DNA from: Bacteroidales bacterium
Lineage (GTDB): Bacteria > Bacteroidota > Bacteroidia > Bacteroidales > CAIWKO01
NCBI GenBank assembly: GCA_023228145.1
Contig: JALOBU010000001.1
Coordinates: 62,001 to 126,000 of the forward strand
Reading direction: 5' to 3'
DNA: 64,000 nucleotides
Part shown: positions 59,613-64,000 of the stretch, piece after piece
Layout: every line of letters starts with the position of its first letter
Position numbering within the stretch: the stretch's first letter is position 1
Made by a program: the position numbers and the translations under genes
Notes under the pieces: generated by a model
What the model was told of the DNA's origin: nothing
Seen by the model: only the letters and a program-made list of their open reading frames with translations
Databases searched by the model: none

Positions 59613-60626
59613 ATGGAAATTATAGCTAAGAAATTTTTTGATGCGATTGCAAAGGATTCCGGGTTTATAAAAAAATGGATCATCGCCTGGGATTATCAGT
59701 TGAAACGAAAAAAAACGCACAAAAAATATAACGATTCACTGCCTGAAGATTTCTTTAGCTATAATGGGCCTGAAGACCTCATCAGCTGGCTAAACTGGTT
59801 TTCTGTTGATTACCCTGATTATTTTCCCCGGGAAATGGTATTTCCACTTCTTGAAAAAAGTAAAATTATTGATAAGTCATTATTGACACAGTTGAACTTG
59901 AAATTTGATTATGAACTGTATGAAAAAAGAGTTGGAATAAACAATGTTCATGACTATCTGATTCCTAACCTTTATCCTGTACCTGAAAGAAATAGAATAA
60001 AAAATATCCTTGATTTTGGCGCGGGATATGGAAGGCAGGCCAATTTGTGGACCAGCCAGGTGGAAAACCCGGTATTTGTAGGGATGGACGCTATTCCCAA
60101 ATCATATTGCCTCCAGAATTTGTATTATAGTAACCTGAATCAAAATTTTTTTGAATATTTAGATAATCCGGATAAATTTAAAATCGACCTTGATAAAAAG
60201 GGAATTTATCATATTCCTACATGGAGATCCGATTTAATACCTGGCGGTTCTTTTGATCTGGTTATATGTGTTCAAGTGTTGCCGGAGTTAAATTCTAAGT
60301 TGATACGGCACATGATAAATGAATTTAAAAGAATTTTAAAACCAGGAGGAATGTTGTACATAAGGGATCATGCTTCCAAATGGAAACCTGCTGGAAAAAT
60401 CAATTTCGAAAAATATTTAAGAAATAATGGCTTTGTTCTTGAATTTCAGCCACATGTTATAAATGATTTGGATATTTTCGGAATTCCGCGGATATGGAGA
60501 AAAAAAGACGAACAGGTAATAAAATCCCAAAAGGCACAGATAAAAGATAAATTTAAGCAATTTTACAGGGATTGTGATGCCAGTTTAAGCGGATTATTAA
60601 GTAAAACAATAAAAAAGTTTAAATGA
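59613..60626 (+). CDS. Class I SAM-dependent methyltransferase
   Basis: 337 residues. The SAM motif is ILDFGAGYGRQANLWTSQ, followed by FVGMDAIPKSYC and the later acidic region SFDLVICVQVLPEL and ILKPGGMLYIRDHAS. A charged N-terminal 120 residues with no known domain precede the fold. It probably methylates a sugar of the surface glycan. Its TGA overlaps the start of the epimerase gene downstream (ATGA), which shows coupling. Confidence 0.82.
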   Translation: MEIIAKKFFDAIAKDSGFIKKWIIAWDYQLKRKKTHKKYNDSLPEDFFSYNGPEDLISWLNWFSVDYPDYFPREMVFPLLEKSKIIDKSLLTQLNLKFDYELYEKRVGINNVHDYLIPNLYPVPERNRIKNILDFGAGYGRQANLWTSQVENPVFVGMDAIPKSYCLQNLYYSNLNQNFFEYLDNPDKFKIDLDKKGIYHIPTWRSDLIPGGSFDLVICVQVLPELNSKLIRHMINEFKRILKPGGMLYIRDHASKWKPAGKINFEKYLRNNGFVLEFQPHVINDLDIFGIPRIWRKKDEQVIKSQKAQIKDKFKQFYRDCDASLSGLLSKTIKKFK

Positions 60627-61630
60627 AAGCAATTGTAACAGGGGGATGCGGCTTTATCGGAAGTCACATGGTCGACAGGCTTCTAAACGAAGGATTTGAC
60701 GTTATTGTTATAGATAATCTCAGCACCGGACGTTTATTAAATTTGGAACATCATAAAAACAACCCAAAGTTGTCTGTACATATTGCAGATATTTCTGATT
60801 TCGATAAAATATTAACTTGCTTTGAAAATGTTGAATGGGTTTTTCATCTCGCTGCACTTGCAGACATAGTTCCTTCAATTGAAAAACCGTTGCAGTATCA
60901 CAAATCAAATGTTGACGGGACCATAAGCGTTTTGGAGTGCTGCAGAAAATCAAATGTAAAACGTGTAATTTATGCAGCATCATCGTCGTGTTATGGAATA
61001 CCCGATGTTTATCCTACCCCGGAAACGGCTGATATACGTCCACAATACCCTTATGCAGTCACTAAATTTCTGGGAGAGAAATATTGTATGTACTGGCAGC
61101 AAATTTACGGTTTGCCTGTAACATCCATGCGTTTTTTTAATGTATACGGTCCGCGTTCCCGCACAAGCGGTACATATGGCGCAGTATTTGGCGTTTTTTT
61201 ATCACAAAAACTCAACAACAAGCCATATACAGTCGTGGGTAGTGGTAAGCAAACAAGAGATTTTACCTATGTTACTGATATTGTAAATGCGTGTTTTATG
61301 GCTGCCGGTAATAATAATGCCATAGGAAAAATAATGAATGTGGGAAGTGATAATACTTATAGCGTAAATCGTCTGGTGGAATTACTTGGCGGAGAAGTTA
61401 TTTATATTCCAAAACGTCCCGGGGAACCTGATTGTACATTTGCTGATATATCCAGAATCAAAGAGGTGCTTCAATGGAGACCACTTATTTCCTTTGAACA
61501 GGGTGTAAATAATATGCTTGAAAATATTGAATACTGGCGTGAAGCACCATTATGGGACCCTGAATCCATAGCTGAAGCCACCAAAAGCTGGTTTAAATAT
61601 TTAGGGAATGATGATAAAAAAAATTTTTAA
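60623..61630 (+). CDS. NAD-dependent epimerase/dehydratase (UDP-glucose 4-epimerase-like)
   Basis: 335 residues. AIVTGGCGFIGSHMVDRLL is the NAD motif; VIDNLSTGRLLNLEHH and YPYAVTKFLGEKYCMYW (Tyr-x3-Lys) complete the extended SDR pattern; RFFNVYGPRS is typical of GalE/WbpP-type epimerases. The C-terminal W-R-E-A region is also conserved. It likely interconverts nucleotide sugars for the glycan. The ATGA overlap with the methyltransferase and a five-base gap to the next gene keep the operon tight. Confidence 0.9.
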   Translation: MKAIVTGGCGFIGSHMVDRLLNEGFDVIVIDNLSTGRLLNLEHHKNNPKLSVHIADISDFDKILTCFENVEWVFHLAALADIVPSIEKPLQYHKSNVDGTISVLECCRKSNVKRVIYAASSSCYGIPDVYPTPETADIRPQYPYAVTKFLGEKYCMYWQQIYGLPVTSMRFFNVYGPRSRTSGTYGAVFGVFLSQKLNNKPYTVVGSGKQTRDFTYVTDIVNACFMAAGNNNAIGKIMNVGSDNTYSVNRLVELLGGEVIYIPKRPGEPDCTFADISRIKEVLQWRPLISFEQGVNNMLENIEYWREAPLWDPESIAEATKSWFKYLGNDDKKNF

Positions 61631-61635
61631 GGATT

Positions 61636-63156
61636 ATGACTAATTCAAAAATATTAAGTCTCGAAGAACTTGCAAAAACTATTGTTGAGTTAAAAAATCA
61701 GGGAAAAACTGTTGCTCATTGTCATGGATGTTTTGACTTGTTGCATCTTGGGCATATCAAACATTTCGAAGCGACAAAAAAGGCGGCTGATATTGTAATT
61801 GTCACTATCACTCCTGACCGTTTTGTAAATAAAGGCCCTGGCAGGCCTGTGTTTAATGAGATTCTTCGTATGGAAGCAATAGCTGCACTTCAAGCAGTTG
61901 ATTACGTGGCTCTTAATAAATGGGATACAGCAATTGAAACTATAAAACTATTGAAGCCGACCTTTTATGTTAAAGGCCAGGATTACAAAGACAGAGAAAA
62001 AGATATCACTAAAAATATTTATTTTGAAGAAGATGCTGTAAAATCAGTTGGTGGGCAGATTTATTTTACTGAAGAAATCGTTTTTTCATCTTCATCACTG
62101 ATAAACGCATATTTTAGTCCACATGATGAAACCGTTCAGGATTATATGCGGGACATGAAAAGCAAATATTCTTCTGAGAAAGTCATTTCGTATATAAACG
62201 CTTTAAAAAACATCAGGGTACTGGTTATTGGCGACACTATAATTGATGAATATCATTATTGTTTACCACTGGGTAAATCATCCAAATCGCCTACGATTTC
62301 GACAGTATTTTTAAGAAGTGAATCTTATGCTGGTGGTGCACTTGCTGTTGCAAATCATATAGAGCAATATGCAGGCAAAGTTAAGCTGATTACGGTGCTT
62401 GGCTCACAAAATGACCAGTTAAGTATAATTGAAAGCAAGCTTTCAAAAGGAGTTGAAAGAAAATTCTTTTACAGAAATGACGGTCCCACAAATACAAAAA
62501 GAAGGTATCTCGATAAATATTTAAACACAAAACTTTTTGAAGTTACTTTTATGAACGATAAATTCATAGATAGTTCGCTTGAAAATGAAATTATTTCTTA
62601 CCTGAAAAATAATATTGATAATTATGATATGGTTTTAATTTGTGATTTTGGGCATGGATTCATTTCTCCTGGCTTACAGCAATATATTCAGGGTTCTGGA
62701 AAATTTCTGGCGATAAATGCCCAGACAAACAGCAATAATTACGGATTCAATTATATTACAAAATACAGAAATGTTAACTATATTTCCATTGACGAAAAAG
62801 AACTCCGACTTCCTTTTGGTGATAATTACGGAGATTTGGAAACACTTATCGGAAAATTAAGCCATATAACAAACTGTAATGAGATTACAATAACATTGGG
62901 GCAGTCAGGATCCAGATTTTTTTCCGGCGGAAAATATTATTCTTCACCTGCATTTGCAAATTCAGTAAAAGATTCGGTTGGCGCGGGAGATGCCGTATTA
63001 TCAATTACATCACTTCTGGTATATGCAAAAACTCCTACTGATTTAATACCCTTTATTGGAAATTGCATGGGTACGATTGCTGTTAACATTATTGGGAATG
63101 AACACCCTGTTTATAAAAAAGACCTGACAAAGTTTATTAATCATTTTATGAAATAA
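61636..63156 (+). CDS. HldE-like fusion in reversed order: nucleotidyltransferase then PfkB kinase
   Basis: 506 residues. Residues about 1-165 form a cytidylyl/adenylyltransferase domain with HCHGCFDLLHLGHIKHFEA (HxGH motif) and IVTITPDRFVNKGPGRP. From about 190 on is a PfkB carbohydrate kinase close to the RfaE/HldE sugar kinase (VLVIGDTIIDEYHYC, SYAGGALAVANHI) with the anion-hole motif DSVGAGDAVLS near the end. Classical HldE is kinase first, nucleotidyltransferase second. With the GmhA-like gene next door it fits a sugar 1,7-bisphosphate/ADP-heptose-like route, but no GmhB phosphatase is present. Substrate not proven. Confidence 0.88.
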   Translation: MTNSKILSLEELAKTIVELKNQGKTVAHCHGCFDLLHLGHIKHFEATKKAADIVIVTITPDRFVNKGPGRPVFNEILRMEAIAALQAVDYVALNKWDTAIETIKLLKPTFYVKGQDYKDREKDITKNIYFEEDAVKSVGGQIYFTEEIVFSSSSLINAYFSPHDETVQDYMRDMKSKYSSEKVISYINALKNIRVLVIGDTIIDEYHYCLPLGKSSKSPTISTVFLRSESYAGGALAVANHIEQYAGKVKLITVLGSQNDQLSIIESKLSKGVERKFFYRNDGPTNTKRRYLDKYLNTKLFEVTFMNDKFIDSSLENEIISYLKNNIDNYDMVLICDFGHGFISPGLQQYIQGSGKFLAINAQTNSNNYGFNYITKYRNVNYISIDEKELRLPFGDNYGDLETLIGKLSHITNCNEITITLGQSGSRFFSGGKYYSSPAFANSVKDSVGAGDAVLSITSLLVYAKTPTDLIPFIGNCMGTIAVNIIGNEHPVYKKDLTKFINHFMK

Positions 63157-63160
63157 AAAA

Positions 63161-63778
63161 ATGAAAATAGAAAAATTTATTGAGAGATATTATTCTGAAT
63201 TTAAGAAAGCGTTTGAGCAGATTGAGACTACTGATAAATCTGGTAGAAACATTAAATTCAATAGTGGAATAAGCCTGTCAGTTAAGATGTTATCTGATAT
63301 TCAAAAAAATAATCGAAGGGTATATCTTATCGGAAACGGAGGCAGTGCGGCAATTGCCAGCCATACGGCCATTGATTTATTAAAAAACGGAAATATCCCA
63401 GCTACAGCTTTTAACGATGCTTCACTTCTTACTTGTTTATCCAATGATATCGGATATGAAAATGTTTTTTCCAAACCTATTGAAATGCTTGCCAGAAAAG
63501 GTGATTTGGTTGTTTGTATAAGCAGTTCGGGGAACTCTGAAAATATACTTAAGGCAGCACAAACTGCAAAGACAAAAGGTTGTGTAATAATTACCTTGTC
63601 GGGGTTCGTCCCTGAAAATAAATTAAGAGAGCTTGGAAATATCAACTTTTTTGTGCCCAATTTTTCATATGGCTTCCTTGAAGTAATTCATCAGTTTATA
63701 CTTCATTGCATCCTTGATGCAAAAATGTATTGTATAGACCGCAGGGATATATTTAATAAAAACCTAGAAATGCCTTAG
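63161..63778 (+). CDS. SIS-domain isomerase, GmhA-like
   Basis: 205 residues. YLIGNGGSAAIASHTAIDLL and VVCISSSGNSENILKAAQTA are the SIS phosphosugar-binding loops of sedoheptulose 7-phosphate isomerase (GmhA). It starts four bases after the fusion gene. This is the first step of heptose synthesis, and the fusion enzyme could be the next two, giving ADP- or GDP-heptose or another heptose-like nucleotide sugar (inference). It is the last clear gene of the polysaccharide locus; 98 bases without a recognised element follow it. Confidence 0.88.
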   Translation: MKIEKFIERYYSEFKKAFEQIETTDKSGRNIKFNSGISLSVKMLSDIQKNNRRVYLIGNGGSAAIASHTAIDLLKNGNIPATAFNDASLLTCLSNDIGYENVFSKPIEMLARKGDLVVCISSSGNSENILKAAQTAKTKGCVIITLSGFVPENKLRELGNINFFVPNFSYGFLEVIHQFILHCILDAKMYCIDRRDIFNKNLEMP

Positions 63779-63876
63779 ATTGTTATTCTAAAACACTATT
63801 AGTTGAAATCACGGTTCAATATCTATCCCTAATCCACAATGCTAAATTAATTTTGCCTACTATGAAATTGCTTCCG

Positions 63877-64000
63877 TTATTTTTCTTCTTTATTGGTTTT
63901 GACAGGGTTGTTTTTTTTTCTGAGAAATATCATAAAAAGGCTTCCTGCGAGAAATAAAACAAGTAAAGCTGATCCGGCAAAAGATATCTTTTCACCAATA
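63877..64000 (-). CDS. C-terminal part of a possible membrane protein (runs off the window)
   Basis: The minus strand from the right edge reads IGEKISFAGSALLVLFLAG, then SLFMIFLRKKNNPVKTNKEEK and a TAA at 63877-63879. One hydrophobic span with a basic tail is plausible as the end of a membrane protein, but only 41 codons are visible and no family can be named. It would converge on the isomerase gene. Confidence 0.4.
   Translation of the reverse strand, partial: IGEKISFAGSALLVLFLAGSLFMIFLRKKNNPVKTNKEEK

Noticed and set aside
63862..63957. Plus-strand short frame starting MKLLPLFFFFIGF near the right end
   Set aside because: Only 31 codons, no family, and it is opposite a more plausible minus-strand membrane tail.

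Overview
The window reads as the chromosome of a free-living or sediment-type member of the Bacteroidota. The signs are an AT-rich sequence, lipoprotein signals of Bacteroidota type, a C25 gingipain-like protease with a type IX secretion (T9SS) C-terminal sorting domain, many PAS-type histidine kinases, small membrane proteins typical of the phylum, and the Bacteroidota promoter box TAnnTTTG a short way upstream of many genes. No rRNA, tRNA, CRISPR array, prophage or intact insertion sequence was seen.

Layout. 1-5.3 kb: start of rplM, two FKBP-type isomerase lipoproteins, an M2-type metallopeptidase lipoprotein, a DUF3127 protein and three related small membrane proteins. 5.4-12.5 kb: an EamA transporter, yidC, and a large secreted C25 protease. 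12.5-17.5 kb (minus strand): a LOG-family hydrolase, a WbuC-like cupin, a glycerophosphodiesterase, hisS, and a histidine ammonia-lyase-family enzyme whose MIO triad is Ala-Cys-Gly. 17.5-25.6 kb: a frameshifted M16 protease, an O-methyltransferase, an alpha/beta-hydrolase lipoprotein, pssA, purS, a small protein of YxSDA repeats, ispG and tyrS. 25.6-36.4 kb (minus): an 11-kb operon of a TonB-dependent receptor, a YfiR/DUF4154 sensor kinase, a one-domain response regulator and two large PAS kinases. 36.6-44.9 kb: tgt, a glycosyltransferase with an ECF-like sigma factor, ksgA, a TPR protein, a lipoprotein, serS, rpmA and rplU. 44.9-45.6 kb: a dead DUF559 endonuclease gene between two 74-nt direct repeats that each carry a strong hairpin. 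45.7-53.7 kb: a DUF3352/MORN-like protein, nadD, queA, small membrane proteins, a MgtC/DUF4010 protein and a phosphate transporter with its DUF47 partner. 54-63.8 kb: a surface polysaccharide locus (flippase, glycosyltransferase, acyltransferase, two SDR enzymes, DegT aminotransferase, methyltransferase, a nucleotidyltransferase-PfkB fusion in reversed domain order, and a GmhA-like isomerase).

How the parts fit. The receptor/kinase operon looks like a self-contained signalling unit that reads an outer-membrane or periplasmic cue; none of its five proteins has a DNA-binding or cyclic-di-GMP output domain. The polysaccharide locus probably makes a heptose-like or other activated sugar for a surface glycan. 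The protease implies a T9SS encoded elsewhere. The best candidates for something undescribed are the DUF559 repeat element, the receptor/YfiR/kinase operon, the Cys-MIO lyase and the domain-swapped HldE-like enzyme.
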